Of a stretch of 64,000 nt of DNA, positions 33,519 through 42,655 are shown piece after piece. Position numbers and translations under genes: made by a program. The notes beneath the pieces are model-generated. The model saw only the letters and a program-made list of their open reading frames with translations, did no database searches and was not told the DNA's origin. Source of the DNA: Streptomyces sp. NBC_01717 (GTDB taxonomy: Bacteria; Actinomycetota; Actinomycetes; Streptomycetales; Streptomycetaceae); the NCBI RefSeq assembly GCF_036248255.1, contig NZ_CP109178.1:3410001-3474000 (forward strand). Direction: 5' to 3'. Each line of letters starts with the position of its first letter. Position 1 is the stretch's first letter.

Positions 33519-34925
33519 TCAGCGCCAGCGGCTGACCTCGACGTTCTCCAGGACCCCGAGTGCGTCCGGCACCAGCACGGCCGCCGAGTAGTAGGCCGTC
33601 ACCAGGTAGGAGATGATCGCCTGCTCGTCGATGCCCATGAAGCGCACCGAGAGGCTCGGCTCGATCTCGTCGGGGATGCCCGTCTGCTGGAGCCCGATGA
33701 CCCCCTGCTCGGCCTCGCCGGTTCGCATGCAGATGATCGAGGTGGTGCGGGCGTCGGTCACCGGGATCTTGTTGGACGGGAAGATCGGCACACCGCGCCA
33801 GGCGGGCACATGGTGGCCGCCGATCTCCACGCTCTCCGGCACCAGCCCGCGCCTGCTGCACTCGCGGCCGAACGCGGCGATGGCCCGCGGGTGGGCGAGG
33901 AACAGCTTCGATCCGCGGCGGCGCGACAGCAGTTCGTCCATGTCGTCGGGGCCGGGCACGCCGTCGTGCGGCTGGAGGCGCTGGTCGTAGTCGCAGTTGT
34001 TGAGCAGCCCGAACTCCCGGTTGTTGATGAGTTCGTGCTCCTGGCGCTCGCGGAGCGCCTCGACCGTCAGCCGCAACTGCTGCTCGGTCTGGTTCATCGG
34101 TTGGTTGTAGAGGTCGGCGACCCTGCTGTGGACCTTCAGCACGGTCTGGGCGACGCTCAACTCGTACTCGCGCGGTGCCGATTCGTAGTCGACGAACGTG
34201 TGCGGGACGACGGCCTCGCCGACGTGACCTGCGGAGAGATCGATCTCCGCCTCGCCGTACTTGTTGGTGCGCTGGTGCGGGATGTTGAGCAGTCCGGCGA
34301 GATGCGCGCGGAGCGAGTCCGCCCGCTCGGCGAGGTTGAGCACATCCGCCCGCCTCAGCGTGAGCACCGTGCACGCGGTGACGGCGCGGGCCGTGTACTC
34401 CCAGACCGCGTCGCCCTCGATCAAGGAGTGGTCGCCGAAGTACGCCCCGTCGGCGTGCACCCCGAGCACCGCTTCGTCGCCGTAGGGGCCGGTGCCGACC
34501 TTCTCGACCTTGCCGTGCGCCAGCAGGAAGACCCGGTCCGCGGACTCCCCGGAGGCGGCGATCACCTGCCCCGCGGCGATCTCGCGCTGCTCGCACCGCC
34601 GGGCCAGCTCGGAGAGCACCTCCTCGTCACCGAAGTCCCGCAGGGCGGGCAGTTCACCGAGCTCCGCGGGGATCACCGTGACCCGGTCACCGGTCTGCAC
34701 GAACGTCACCCGGCCGTCTCCGACCGAGTAGCTCAGCCGGCGGTTCACCCGGTACGTGCCGCCCTGCACCTGCACCCACGGAAGCATGCGCAGCAGCCAC
34801 CGCGAGGTGATCTCCTGCATCTGTGGAGCGGACTTGGTGGTCGTCGCGAGGTTCCGCGCAGCCGCCGTGCCCAGACTCTGCTGCGGCGGTGCCTGCGTGT
34901 TCTGAACCTCTTCACCAACGGACAT
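33519..34925 (-). CDS. Family 2B encapsulin nanocompartment shell protein
   Basis: 468 residues. Residues 97-212 are a cyclic-nucleotide-binding-like domain ([58 protein letters not shown]) inserted into the HK97-type shell fold. Shell parts are visible on both sides: [20 protein letters not shown] before, and [60 protein letters not shown] after. This architecture defines family 2B encapsulins, which self-assemble into a protein shell around a terpenoid-related cargo. The cargo gene follows downstream. Ligand binding by the nucleotide domain is unproven. Confidence 0.93.
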   Translation of the reverse strand: MSVGEEVQNTQAPPQQSLGTAAARNLATTTKSAPQMQEITSRWLLRMLPWVQVQGGTYRVNRRLSYSVGDGRVTFVQTGDRVTVIPAELGELPALRDFGDEEVLSELARRCEQREIAAGQVIAASGESADRVFLLAHGKVEKVGTGPYGDEAVLGVHADGAYFGDHSLIEGDAVWEYTARAVTACTVLTLRRADVLNLAERADSLRAHLAGLLNIPHQRTNKYGEAEIDLSAGHVGEAVVPHTFVDYESAPREYELSVAQTVLKVHSRVADLYNQPMNQTEQQLRLTVEALRERQEHELINNREFGLLNNCDYDQRLQPHDGVPGPDDMDELLSRRRGSKLFLAHPRAIAAFGRECSRRGLVPESVEIGGHHVPAWRGVPIFPSNKIPVTDARTTSIICMRTGEAEQGVIGLQQTGIPDEIEPSLSVRFMGIDEQAIISYLVTAYYSAAVLVPDALGVLENVEVSRWR

Positions 34926-35086
34926 CTGACGTCCTCTCGATCATCGGCTGACCTGCGAGAAGAAGCCTTTCAGCGTGGGGACGCAGCACGCTATTACACA
35001 AAAGAGTGTGACTAATCGGTCTTTGGGCTGGGCACGACGCCGAGCGATGTCCACGGAACTTCTCAATTTGCACGTCCGCTGCCGCG

Positions 35087-35597
35087 GCCCCGCCGCCCGA
35101 CGGCGAGGTCTCGGCGCACCTGCACGCCCACACCCGGGCGGGCGCCGGCTGCGCGTCTCCGCCCCCTACGGCGATCTCGTCCTCGACGCCGTCGACGCGC
35201 CGCTGCTGCCGGCCTCCGCGGGTATCGGCTGCACCCAGATGCTGTCGATGCTGGACCACCTCGCGGCCACCGGCCACCGCTCCCCGGTCACCGTCGTGCA
35301 CGGCGACCGCTCCCCCGCCGATCACGCCCTGCGCGCCGACCACCAGCGGCTCACCGTCGAACTCCCGGACGCCGCGGCGCACTTCCGGTACGAGAACCCG
35401 GAGCCCGGCCACCCGGCCGACCGCACCGGTCCGGTCGATCTGCGCGGCCTCACGGTCCCGGCCGGCACGCACGCGTACCTCCGGTCCACTGCCCTTCATG
35501 CGGGCCGTCCGCACCCAGTTGCCGGCCAAGGACGTCCCGGCGGCCGACATCCACTACGAGGTGTTCGGCCCCGATCTGTGGCTCGCCCAGGACTTGA
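35087..35597 (+). pseudogene. Decayed flavohemoglobin (Hmp) reductase domain
   Basis: Three frames in series give one recognisable C-terminal FAD/NAD domain. First PDGEVSAHLHAHTRAG up to about 35137, then in the next frame RLRVSAPYGDLVLDAVDAPL and SAGIGCTQMLSMLDHLAATG to about 35475, then PFMRAVRTQLPAKDVPAADI and HYEVFGPDLWLAQD. The shifts look like a lost base near 35137 and two lost bases near 35476, where YLCGPLPFM is expected. The globin half and the FAD-binding start are missing. A TGA at 35595 may be the original stop. It is a pseudogene of a nitric-oxide dioxygenase-type enzyme. Confidence 0.78.
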
Positions 35598-35710
35598 CCG
35601 GATCCGCTCGCACACCGCACGAACAACGCGGCGGGGGATGGCCCGGAGTACGGCGTTCCGATACAAGCGGTGTACGGACTCACTCCCCCCACGCCCCAAA
35701 GGAGTCGGCC

Positions 35711-36301
35711 ATGTCCACCCCCATGTCCGCGAGCGCCTTCCTCGAAGCCCTCAGGAACGAAGGACTCACCGTCGTCCAGGTGGGCGACTGGCGTACGCAC
35801 AACCGCAATCACAAGGGCCCCTGGGGCCCCGTGAACGGCGTGATGATCCACCACACGGTCACCAGCGGCACCGCGGCCACCGTCCGGATCTGCCGCGACG
35901 GCTACCCGGAGCTGCCCGGCCCGCTGTGCCACGGCATGATCGCCAAGGACGGCCGGATCCACCTCGTCGGCTACGGCCGTGCCAACCACGCCGGCCTCGG
36001 CGACGACGACGTCCTGCGCGCCGTCGTCGCCGAGAAGATCCTCCCGCCCGACAACGAGGCCAACACCGACGGGAACAGGCACTTCTACGGTTTCGAGTGC
36101 GAGAACCTCGGCGACGGCAAGGACCCCTGGCCCGACGCCCAGCTCGTAGCCATCGAGAAGGCCGCCGCCGCGATCTGCCGCCATCACGGCTGGACGTCCC
36201 GCTCGGTCATCGGCCACAAGGAGTGGCAGCCCGGGAAGGTCGATCCGCGCGGCTTCACGATGGAGTCCATGCGCGCCCGGATACACGACCGTCTGAAGTA
36301 G
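35711..36301 (+). CDS. N-acetylmuramoyl-L-alanine amidase / PGRP-type, no signal peptide
   Basis: 196 residues from ATG 35711 (AAAGGAG upstream). Amidase_2 motifs: VNGVMIHHTVTSGTAATV holds the first zinc His, GYGRANHAGLGDDD the middle part, and SRSVIGHKEWQPGKVDPRGF the final His and Lys. There is no signal peptide, so the protein would need a holin-like route or cell lysis to reach the wall. That suggests a phage-endolysin origin or domesticated lytic enzyme. It lies between the flavohemoglobin remnant and a PLP enzyme. Confidence 0.87.
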   Translation: MSTPMSASAFLEALRNEGLTVVQVGDWRTHNRNHKGPWGPVNGVMIHHTVTSGTAATVRICRDGYPELPGPLCHGMIAKDGRIHLVGYGRANHAGLGDDDVLRAVVAEKILPPDNEANTDGNRHFYGFECENLGDGKDPWPDAQLVAIEKAAAAICRHHGWTSRSVIGHKEWQPGKVDPRGFTMESMRARIHDRLK

Positions 36302-36367
36302 CCGCCCGCCCGCACCCGCACCACCCGGGCGACGGGGCCGACCGGGCGACCGGGCGACAATGGGCGC

Positions 36368-37285
36368 ATGCCCTGCGATCCGCTCGACCTCTCCCGGCTG
36401 CAGCCGGTGCTCCCGTCACCCCTGCAACCGGTCGAGGACGAGCGCTTCGACCGGCACGGCATACGGCTGCTGCTCAAACGCGACGACCTGATCCACGCGG
36501 ATCTGCCAGGCAACAAATGGCGCAAACTCGCCCCCAACCTGGCGGCCTCCGCCGGGCGCACCGTGCTGACCTTCGGCGGCGCCTACTCCAATCATCTGCG
36601 TGCCACCGCCGCCGCCGGCCGGCTGCTCGGCTTCCCCACCGTCGGCGTCGTACGCGGCGACGAACTGGCCGGCCGGCCCCTAAACCCGTCGCTGGCGCAG
36701 TGCGCGAAGAACGGCATGCGTCTGCACTTCGTGGACCGCGCGACGTACCGCGCGAAGACCGATCCGGCGGTCCTGGACGGGCTGCTGAGTGCCTACGGGG
36801 CGTGCAGTGTCGTCCCGGAGGGCGGGAGCAACGCCGTGGCCGCACAGGGCTGCACAGCGCTCGGCCGGGAGCTGCACGGTCTGGCCGATGTGGTCGCGGT
36901 GGCCTGCGGCACGGGCGGCACCCTCGCCGGTCTCGCCGCCGGCCTCGCACCGGGGCAGCGGGCACTCGGCATCCCGGTGCTGCGCGGCGGCTTTCTGGGA
37001 GACGCGGTACGGCAGCTGCAGCGGGAGGCGTTCGGCGGGCCCGCCGGGGTGTGGTCCCTGGACGAACGTTTCGCCTTCGGCGGCTACGCCCGTACGACTC
37101 CGGAGCTGCACGCCTTCGCCGACGACTTCGAGGACCGGCACGCGCTGCCCGTGGAGCGGCTCTACGTCGCCAAACTGCTGCACGGGCTGACCGTGCTGGC
37201 CCGGGAGGGCGCGTTCGCCCCGGGCACGAGGCTCGTGGCGGTCGTCACCGGTCAGCCCTGGGCCGCGTCGGACTCCTCGCGGTAG
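36368..37285 (+). CDS. PLP-dependent D-cysteine desulfhydrase / ACC-deaminase-like enzyme
   Basis: 305 residues. RLLLKRDDLIHADLPGNKWR places the PLP Lys in GNKWRKL. LTFGGAYSNHLRATAAAGRL and VAVACGTGGTLAGLAAGL (phosphate-binding Gly/Thr loop) complete the fold type II pattern of the ACC deaminase / D-cysteine desulfhydrase family. It probably releases pyruvate, ammonia and sulfide from D-cysteine or deaminates ACC; sequence alone does not decide. The last 34 bp overlap the end of the antiporter gene on the other strand. Confidence 0.85.
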   Translation: MPCDPLDLSRLQPVLPSPLQPVEDERFDRHGIRLLLKRDDLIHADLPGNKWRKLAPNLAASAGRTVLTFGGAYSNHLRATAAAGRLLGFPTVGVVRGDELAGRPLNPSLAQCAKNGMRLHFVDRATYRAKTDPAVLDGLLSAYGACSVVPEGGSNAVAAQGCTALGRELHGLADVVAVACGTGGTLAGLAAGLAPGQRALGIPVLRGGFLGDAVRQLQREAFGGPAGVWSLDERFAFGGYARTTPELHAFADDFEDRHALPVERLYVAKLLHGLTVLAREGAFAPGTRLVAVVTGQPWAASDSSR

Positions 37286-38862
37286 GCCGCCGCCTCCTCC
37301 AGGTCCAGCCGTCGCAGCAGGGTCCGCATCATCTCGTCGTCGATCCGCCGCTCGTCCCGCAGCCGTACGAAGACCGTCCGCTCGGCGTCGATCATTTCCC
37401 TGGCCAGTCGCCGGTAGGTGTCGTCGGCCGACTCCCCGGTCACCGGGTTGGCCGCGCCGAGCCGCTCCCACACGGCGTTGCGGCGGCGCTCCAGGACCAT
37501 ACGCAGCCGGTCGGTGAGCGGACCGGGCAGACAGTTGCGCGGATCGGTGAGCAGCTCCTCCAGGCGGGCATCGGCAGCCGCGGACGCCTCGCTCTGGGCC
37601 TGCGCCTCGGCGAGGGTCTCCGCCTGCGCGTCACGCCCCGGGAGCTTCAGGACCCGCACCAGGAGCGGCAGGGTGAGCCCTTGGACGACCAGGGTGCCGA
37701 TGACGGTCGTGAAGGTCAGGAAGAGCACCAGGTTGCGGGCCGGGAAATCCTCGCCGTCGGTCATCGCCACCGGGATGGCGAAAGCGATGGCGAGCGAGAC
37801 GACGCCGCGCATCCCGGCCCAGCCGACGATCAGGGGCGAGGTCCAGTTGGTCTCGGTCTCGCGCTCCCTGATCCGCTTGAACAGCCACCGCGGCAGATAT
37901 GTGGCCGGGTAGACCCAGATGAAGCGGACCACGACGACGGCGAGGAACACGGCCACCGCGTACCAGAGGGACTCCGTGACGGCATAGGTGCCGAGCCCTT
38001 TCAGTACGAAGGGCAGCTGCAGTCCGATCAGCGCGAAGACCGCCGACTCCAGGATGAACGCGACCATCTTCCACACGGCAGCTTCCTGGAGCCGGGTCGC
38101 GAAGTCGACCTGCCAGGAGCGGTGCCCCAGATACAGCGCCACGACGACCACGGCGAGCACTCCGGAGGCATGTACGCGTTCCGCCGCCGCGTACGCCACG
38201 AAGGGGATCAGCAGCGACAGGGTGTTCTGCAGCAGGGCTTCCTTCAGGTGCGTGCGGAGCCAGTGCAGCGGCACCATCAACACCAGGCCGACCCCGACAC
38301 CGCCGCCCGCCGCGAGGAGGAACTCGCCGATCCCGGCGCCCCAGCTGACGCCTTCGCCGACGGCGGCGGCCAGCACCACCTTGTAGGCGGTGATCGCCGT
38401 CGCGTCGTTCACCAGGGACTCGCCCTGAAGGATCGTCGTGACCCGGCTCGGCAGCCCGACCCGGCGGGCGATGGCGGCCGCCGTGACGGCGTCCGGCGGC
38501 GCGACCACGGCGCCCAGCACCAGTGCGGCCGTCAGCGGCAGGTCGGGCACCAGCCAATAGGCCAGCCAGCCGACGGCGAAGGTGGCGAAGAGGACGTAGC
38601 CGACGGAGAGCAGGGCGATCGGCCGGACGTTGGCACGCAGATCGAGGTACGAGCTGTCGACCGCGGCCGTGTAGAGCAACGGCGGCAGCAGCAGCGGCAG
38701 CACGATGTGGGCGTCCAGGGTGTAGGACGGCACGCCCGGCAGATAGGAGGCGAGCAGCCCCCCGGCGACCAGCAACAGCGGGGCCGGCACCGGGGTGCGG
38801 CGGGCGGCCCCCGCGATGGCCGCACTGGCCGCGACGAGTGCCACCAGCGGCAATGCGTCCAT
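37252..38862 (-). CDS. Na+/H+ antiporter, CPA1 family
   Basis: 536 residues from ATG 38862 (AAGGACGGTGAG upstream; an in-frame start at 38895 would add 11). About 11-12 membrane spans occur in the first 400 residues. Family motifs are LPPLLYTAAVDSSYLDLRAN, VVAPPDAVTAAAIARRVGLP and the region GESLVNDATAITAYKVVLAA, which carry the conserved Asp and Asn-Asp residues. WAGMRGVVSLAIAFAIP is the other hallmark. The C-terminal 130 residues are a charged cytoplasmic domain (ERRRNAVWERLGAAN...DAERTVFVRLRDERRID). It exchanges sodium for protons. It is divergent from the UBP zinc finger gene. Confidence 0.92.
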   Translation of the reverse strand: MDALPLVALVAASAAIAGAARRTPVPAPLLLVAGGLLASYLPGVPSYTLDAHIVLPLLLPPLLYTAAVDSSYLDLRANVRPIALLSVGYVLFATFAVGWLAYWLVPDLPLTAALVLGAVVAPPDAVTAAAIARRVGLPSRVTTILQGESLVNDATAITAYKVVLAAAVGEGVSWGAGIGEFLLAAGGGVGVGLVLMVPLHWLRTHLKEALLQNTLSLLIPFVAYAAAERVHASGVLAVVVVALYLGHRSWQVDFATRLQEAAVWKMVAFILESAVFALIGLQLPFVLKGLGTYAVTESLWYAVAVFLAVVVVRFIWVYPATYLPRWLFKRIRERETETNWTSPLIVGWAGMRGVVSLAIAFAIPVAMTDGEDFPARNLVLFLTFTTVIGTLVVQGLTLPLLVRVLKLPGRDAQAETLAEAQAQSEASAAADARLEELLTDPRNCLPGPLTDRLRMVLERRRNAVWERLGAANPVTGESADDTYRRLAREMIDAERTVFVRLRDERRIDDEMMRTLLRRLDLEEAAAYREESDAAQG

Positions 38863-38897
38863 CTCACCGTCCTTGCATCCGTCGTAACCTGACAATC

Positions 38898-39158
38898 ATG
38901 AGTGAGTGCCTGCACGTTCTCGAACTGCCGCGCCCCGAGCCCGCCCCGCTCGGCGCCACATGTCCCGAATGTCTTGCCGCGGGCACCCACCCCGTGCAAC
39001 TGCGGCTCTGCCTGGTCTGCGGCCATGTCGGCTGCTGCGATTCGTCGCCTCTGCAACACGCCACGGATCACTTCAAGAAGACCGGTCATCCGGTCATGCG
39101 GAGCTACGAGGCGGGCGAGAGCTGGCGTTGGTGCTTCGAGGACGGTTCGATCGTCTGA
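38898..39158 (+). CDS. UBP-type zinc finger protein
   Basis: 86 residues from ATG 38898. The ZnF-UBP pattern is C-x2-C (ATCPECLA), C-x2-C-x4-C (RLCLVCGHVGCCD) and His residues in SPLQHATDHFKKTGHPV, ending RWCFEDGSIV. Bacterial members are stand-alone small zinc proteins of unknown function, found near antiporter and sigma genes in Streptomyces. It is divergent from the antiporter, whose start lies 35 bp away, so both share the promoter space. Confidence 0.88.
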   Translation: MSECLHVLELPRPEPAPLGATCPECLAAGTHPVQLRLCLVCGHVGCCDSSPLQHATDHFKKTGHPVMRSYEAGESWRWCFEDGSIV

Positions 39159-39390
39159 CGTCTGGGTACGTCAAACCGGCGCCTGTTGTTCGTAATTGAG
39201 CGCCGCAGACCTCTAGCCACTGTGTGTGCTCATGGGTTTACCATGAGTGACAGTCATGGGATGGGGTCCCGGCGACACGGCATCATGGATCGCGATAGCG
39301 TCGCCGGACCAAGAACCGAAGACGTACCGCATGGCTCCGGGGCACCCTTCCCGGAACCTCGAAAGAGTTTGTGCCACCTTGGAGGTGAGG

Positions 39391-39804
39391 GTGTCCCAGA
39401 TCGCAGGCGAGCCCGGGAATCAGGACTTCGTGGAAGTCCGGCTGCCCGCTGCGGGTGCCTACCTGTCGGTGCTGCGTACGGCCACGGCCGGTCTCGCAGC
39501 GCGTTTGGACTTCACGCTCGACGAGATCGAGGATCTTCGCATCGCGGTCGACGAGGCCTGCGCGATCCTGCTCCAGCAGGCCGTGCCCGGCTCCGTCCTC
39601 AGCTGCGTCTTCCGACTCGTCGACGATTCTCTCGAGGTGACGGTAGCGGCCCCGACGACGGACGGCCGGGCCCCCGAGCGCGACACATTCGCCTGGACGG
39701 TGCTCTCCGCACTGGCCGGCAAGGTCGACTCCACGGTCGCCGACGACCGTACGGTCAGTATCAGCCTGTACAAACAGCGCGGCGCGGGACCCGGGCCGGC
39801 GTGA
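39391..39804 (+). CDS. Anti-sigma factor (RsbW-like, UshX/PrsH type)
   Basis: 137 residues from GTG 39391, which has GGAGG 5 nt upstream; longer in-frame starts lack a good site. It is a GHKL serine kinase-like domain: YLSVLRTATAGLAARLDFTL, then DEIEDLRIAVDEACAILLQQ with the N-box Asp/Glu-Ala-Cys variant, and FAWTVLSALAGKVDSTVADD. Length and position match the sigma-H anti-sigma factor of S. coelicolor. Its stop overlaps the sigma gene start (GTGA), so both are coupled. CATGG-N5-CCATG (39231-39245) lies upstream in the promoter region. Confidence 0.87.
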   Translation: MSQIAGEPGNQDFVEVRLPAAGAYLSVLRTATAGLAARLDFTLDEIEDLRIAVDEACAILLQQAVPGSVLSCVFRLVDDSLEVTVAAPTTDGRAPERDTFAWTVLSALAGKVDSTVADDRTVSISLYKQRGAGPGPA

Positions 39805-40751
39805 GCAACGGGAACGGGGACGGTCCTGTGCGGGACGAGACGATCCGACCAGGGGTGGTGCGACCAGCAGGCATCCCGGAGCAGCAGGCGGCCCTGCCCC
39901 ATCCGGAGGACGGGGCGGACGGGCCGGTGGTCCGTACGGTCGCGGTGGAGCAGGCGGAGCGGGCAGGCCAGATGAGCGAGCACGGACACCACGATCCACG
40001 TGACCGCAGTGGGGCGCGGGCACTCTTCATCGAGCTCCGCGAACTCCCCGACGGCTCGCCGGAGAAGGCCGAACTGCGCAACCGGCTGGTGCGGATGCAT
40101 CTGCCGCTCGTGGAGCACCTGGCCCGCCGGTTCCGTAACCGCGGCGAGCCGCTGGACGATCTGACGCAGGTCGCCACGATCGGCCTGATCAAGTCGGTGG
40201 ACCGGTTCGACCCGGACCGCGGCGTCGAGTTCTCCACGTACGCGACACCGACCGTCGTGGGCGAGATCAAGCGCCACTTCCGCGACAAGGGCTGGGCGGT
40301 CCGGGTGCCGCGCCGGCTGCAGGAGCTGCGGCTCTCGCTCACCACGGCCACCGCGGAGCTCTCCCAGCAGCACGGCCGGTCGCCGACGGTCCATGAGCTG
40401 GCGGAGCGGCTGGGCATCTCCGAGGAAGAGGTCCTGGAGGGCCTGGAATCGGCCAATGCCTACAGCACGCTCTCCCTGGACGTCCCGGACACGGACGACG
40501 AGTCCCCGGCGGTCGCGGACACGCTGGGCTCCGAGGACGAGGCACTGGAGGGCGTCGAGTACCGGGAGTCGCTGAAGCCCCTGCTGGAGGACCTGCCGCC
40601 CCGGGAGAAGCGCATCCTGCTGCTCCGGTTCTTCGGCAACATGACGCAGTCGCAGATCGCACAGGAGGTCGGCATCTCCCAGATGCATGTCTCGCGCCTG
40701 CTGGCCCGCACGCTGGCACAGCTGCGCGAACGACTGCTGGTCGAGGAGTAG
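39801..40751 (+). CDS. sigH: SigB/SigF-family stress sigma factor (sigma-H type)
   Basis: 316 residues, GTG 39801. After about 75 disordered residues come region 2 (LVRMHLPLVEHLARRFRNRG, LIKSVDRFDPDRGVEFSTYA), region 3 (SPTVHELAERLGISEEEVLE) and region 4 (FFGNMTQSQIAQEVGISQMH). This is the SigF/SigB group, lacking region 1. The upstream gene is its anti-sigma factor, as with sigma-H of S. coelicolor, which responds to osmotic stress and exists in several N-terminal forms. An internal ATG at MSEHGHHD could give a shorter form. The name rests on the neighbourhood. Confidence 0.87.
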   Translation: MSNGNGDGPVRDETIRPGVVRPAGIPEQQAALPHPEDGADGPVVRTVAVEQAERAGQMSEHGHHDPRDRSGARALFIELRELPDGSPEKAELRNRLVRMHLPLVEHLARRFRNRGEPLDDLTQVATIGLIKSVDRFDPDRGVEFSTYATPTVVGEIKRHFRDKGWAVRVPRRLQELRLSLTTATAELSQQHGRSPTVHELAERLGISEEEVLEGLESANAYSTLSLDVPDTDDESPAVADTLGSEDEALEGVEYRESLKPLLEDLPPREKRILLLRFFGNMTQSQIAQEVGISQMHVSRLLARTLAQLRERLLVEE

Positions 40752-40764
40752 CGGGCGTCGCGCG

Positions 40765-41214
40765 TTACGCCTCCGGCGTCGCGCGCGGACCCCGGATACC
40801 CAGCGCTTCCCTCGTCACCGGCCTGAACAGCTGCACCAGCGCGGTCAGAGCCACCGCGGCAAGGACGATCCCGGCCGGGATCAGCGCCCCGTGGGAGCGC
40901 AGCAGCGTCCAGGCCACCGGCAGCGCCATGAGCTGCGTGATGAGCGCAGGGCCTCGGCTCCAGCTGCGCCGCAGCAGCAGCCCTCGCGCGGCGAGGAGCG
41001 GGATCAGGCCGAGCACGATCAGTGTGAGGCCGCCCATCTCCGCCTGCTCCGGACTGTCCGGCCGGCCGAGCAGGCCCATGACCAGCATGTAGACCCCGCC
41101 GAGTGCGAGCGCCGCCCCTTCGAGGGCGTTGAGTCCGGCCACGAGGGCGATCCTGGCCGGCTTCGTCGGCTCGGCCGTGGGCGACGAGGGCGGCGTGTTC
41201 TGCTGAGTACTCAC
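40765..41214 (-). CDS. Small integral membrane protein
   Basis: 149 residues from GTG 41214 (start uncertain; an in-frame ATG at 41319 would add 35). Four likely membrane spans: IALVAGLNALEGAALALGGV, MGGLTLIVLGLIPLLAARGL, ALITQLMALPVAWTLL, and GIVLAAVALTALVQLF. The N-terminus is Pro/Ser/Thr-rich. It has no family I can name. It is convergent with sigH, and the gap is only 13 bp, so the two transcripts face each other. Confidence 0.8.
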   Translation of the reverse strand: MSTQQNTPPSSPTAEPTKPARIALVAGLNALEGAALALGGVYMLVMGLLGRPDSPEQAEMGGLTLIVLGLIPLLAARGLLLRRSWSRGPALITQLMALPVAWTLLRSHGALIPAGIVLAAVALTALVQLFRPVTREALGIRGPRATPEA

Positions 41215-41367
41215 CCTTGCAGGTTGGCATCCCGGCGCCGCGAAAGCGACGCCGGGGTCCGGATCGGAGCGCCGCGGTCCAGCCCACCGCACCCGGTCCG
41301 TCACCGAACGTGAAGGCAAGGGGTAAGGACTTCAGACCGATTCCATGCGGTAGGTAGTCTGGCCGTC

Positions 41368-42336
41368 ATGCGCGCACTCCTTGTGGTCAATCCAGCTGCT
41401 ACCACCACCAGTGCGCGGACCCGTGACGTGCTCATCCATGCGCTGGCCAGCGAGATGAAGCTGGAGGCGGTGACCACGGAGTACCGCGGGCACGCCCGGG
41501 ACCTGGGGCGGCGGGCCGCCGACTCCGACGACATCGACCTCGTCGTGGCCCTCGGCGGTGACGGCACGGTCAATGAAGTCGTGAACGGCCTGCTCCACAA
41601 CGGTCCCGACATCGACAACCTGCCGAGCCTCGCCGTGGTGCCGGGTGGCTCCACCAATGTCTTCGCGCGCGCCCTGGGTCTGCCCAACGACGCGGTGGAG
41701 GCGACCGGCGCGATTCTGGATGCGCTGGCCAACCGGACCGAACGCACGGTCGGACTGGGACTGGCGGCCGGCACGCCCGGCACCGAGGACGAGTCGGTCC
41801 CCAAGCGCTGGTTCACTTTCTGTGCCGGTCTCGGTTTCGACGCGGGCGTGGTCGGCCGGGTCGAACAGAAGCGCGAACGCGGCAAACGGTCGACACACGC
41901 GCTGTACGTACGTCAGGTGGTCCGGCAGTTCCTGGAGGAACCGCACCGGCGGCACGGAACGATCACGCTGGAGGCCCCCGGCGCGGACCCGGTCACCGAT
42001 CTCGCGCTTTCCATAATCTCGAACACGGCCCCCTGGACCTACCTGGGGAATCGTCCGATGTACGCATCCCCGAAGGCCTCGTTCGACACCGCCCTGGATG
42101 TCCTCGGACTGAAGCGCCTCTCCACCCCCGCGGTCGCCCGCTACGGCACCCAGCTGCTCACTTCGAGCCCTGAGAAGGGTCCGCACGGCAAGCACGCTGT
42201 TTCACTTCACGACCTCACGGACTTCACCTTGCATTCAAAGGTTCCACTGCCGTTCCAGATGGATGGTGACCACCTGGGCCTGCGTACCAGTGTGGCGTTC
42301 ACAGGCGTACGCCGTGCACTGCGTGTGATTGTGTGA
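41368..42336 (+). CDS. Diacylglycerol/lipid kinase family protein
   Basis: 322 residues. The lipid-kinase catalytic motif is VVALGGDGTVNEVVNGLLHN, and the second loop is LAVVPGGSTNVFARALGLPN. MRALLVVNPAATTTSARTRD is the family's start. The C-terminal beta-sandwich (LSIISNTAPWTYLGNRPMYA) is typical. It phosphorylates diacylglycerol or a related lipid in the membrane. It sits just ahead of wblE on the same strand, with a 319-bp spacer. An AAGGAC-N5-GTCCTT hairpin follows 4 nt after its stop. Confidence 0.9.
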   Translation: MRALLVVNPAATTTSARTRDVLIHALASEMKLEAVTTEYRGHARDLGRRAADSDDIDLVVALGGDGTVNEVVNGLLHNGPDIDNLPSLAVVPGGSTNVFARALGLPNDAVEATGAILDALANRTERTVGLGLAAGTPGTEDESVPKRWFTFCAGLGFDAGVVGRVEQKRERGKRSTHALYVRQVVRQFLEEPHRRHGTITLEAPGADPVTDLALSIISNTAPWTYLGNRPMYASPKASFDTALDVLGLKRLSTPAVARYGTQLLTSSPEKGPHGKHAVSLHDLTDFTLHSKVPLPFQMDGDHLGLRTSVAFTGVRRALRVIV

Positions 42337-42655
42337 GCGGAAGGACCCAAAGTCCTTTAACTCGAACGTTTGGACTGGCCTCCACCCCATAGAAGTACGG
42401 CTGTGACCTAGCCGACACCGAGGAATCAAAAAAAAGTTTCCGGAAGGGGTTGTATCCGCCGCCGAGGTTTGCGAATCTCTACATGGCGATCGGGACGGCC
42501 CGCAACAACGGCCTCCACTGAGAGCCAGAACCCCTCCTCACTGCACAGGACCACAACCAGTTCATCTGGGCGTCGGCCCGTCACCTGCGGGGGGATTCGT
42601 GAAAGCGTTCACATTCACAAGCAACAGTATGCAATACCAAGGAGAGGTAGCAGCC
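42337..42655. other. wblE upstream region
   Basis: No gene. It begins with a small hairpin (AAGGAC 42341-42346 / GTCCTT 42352-42357) and holds an unusually A-rich run (AAAAAAA near 42430), followed by GTTTCCGGAAGGGGTTGTAT. A GTG at 42599 in frame with wblE could extend it by 19 residues, but ATG 42656 has the proper AAGGAG site. Promoters for wblE must lie here; I cannot fix them. Confidence 0.45.

Noticed and set aside
34975..38892. A 1305-codon plus-strand open frame
   Set aside because: It is the antisense shadow of the antiporter and neighbours in GC-rich DNA. It crosses three supported genes and shows Arg/Gly/Pro-rich junk; only its first part overlaps the flavohemoglobin remnant.
42337..42655. 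tRNA or small RNA gene before wblE
   Set aside because: No cloverleaf arms or CCA end can be drawn; the short hairpin at 42341-42357 looks like a terminator.
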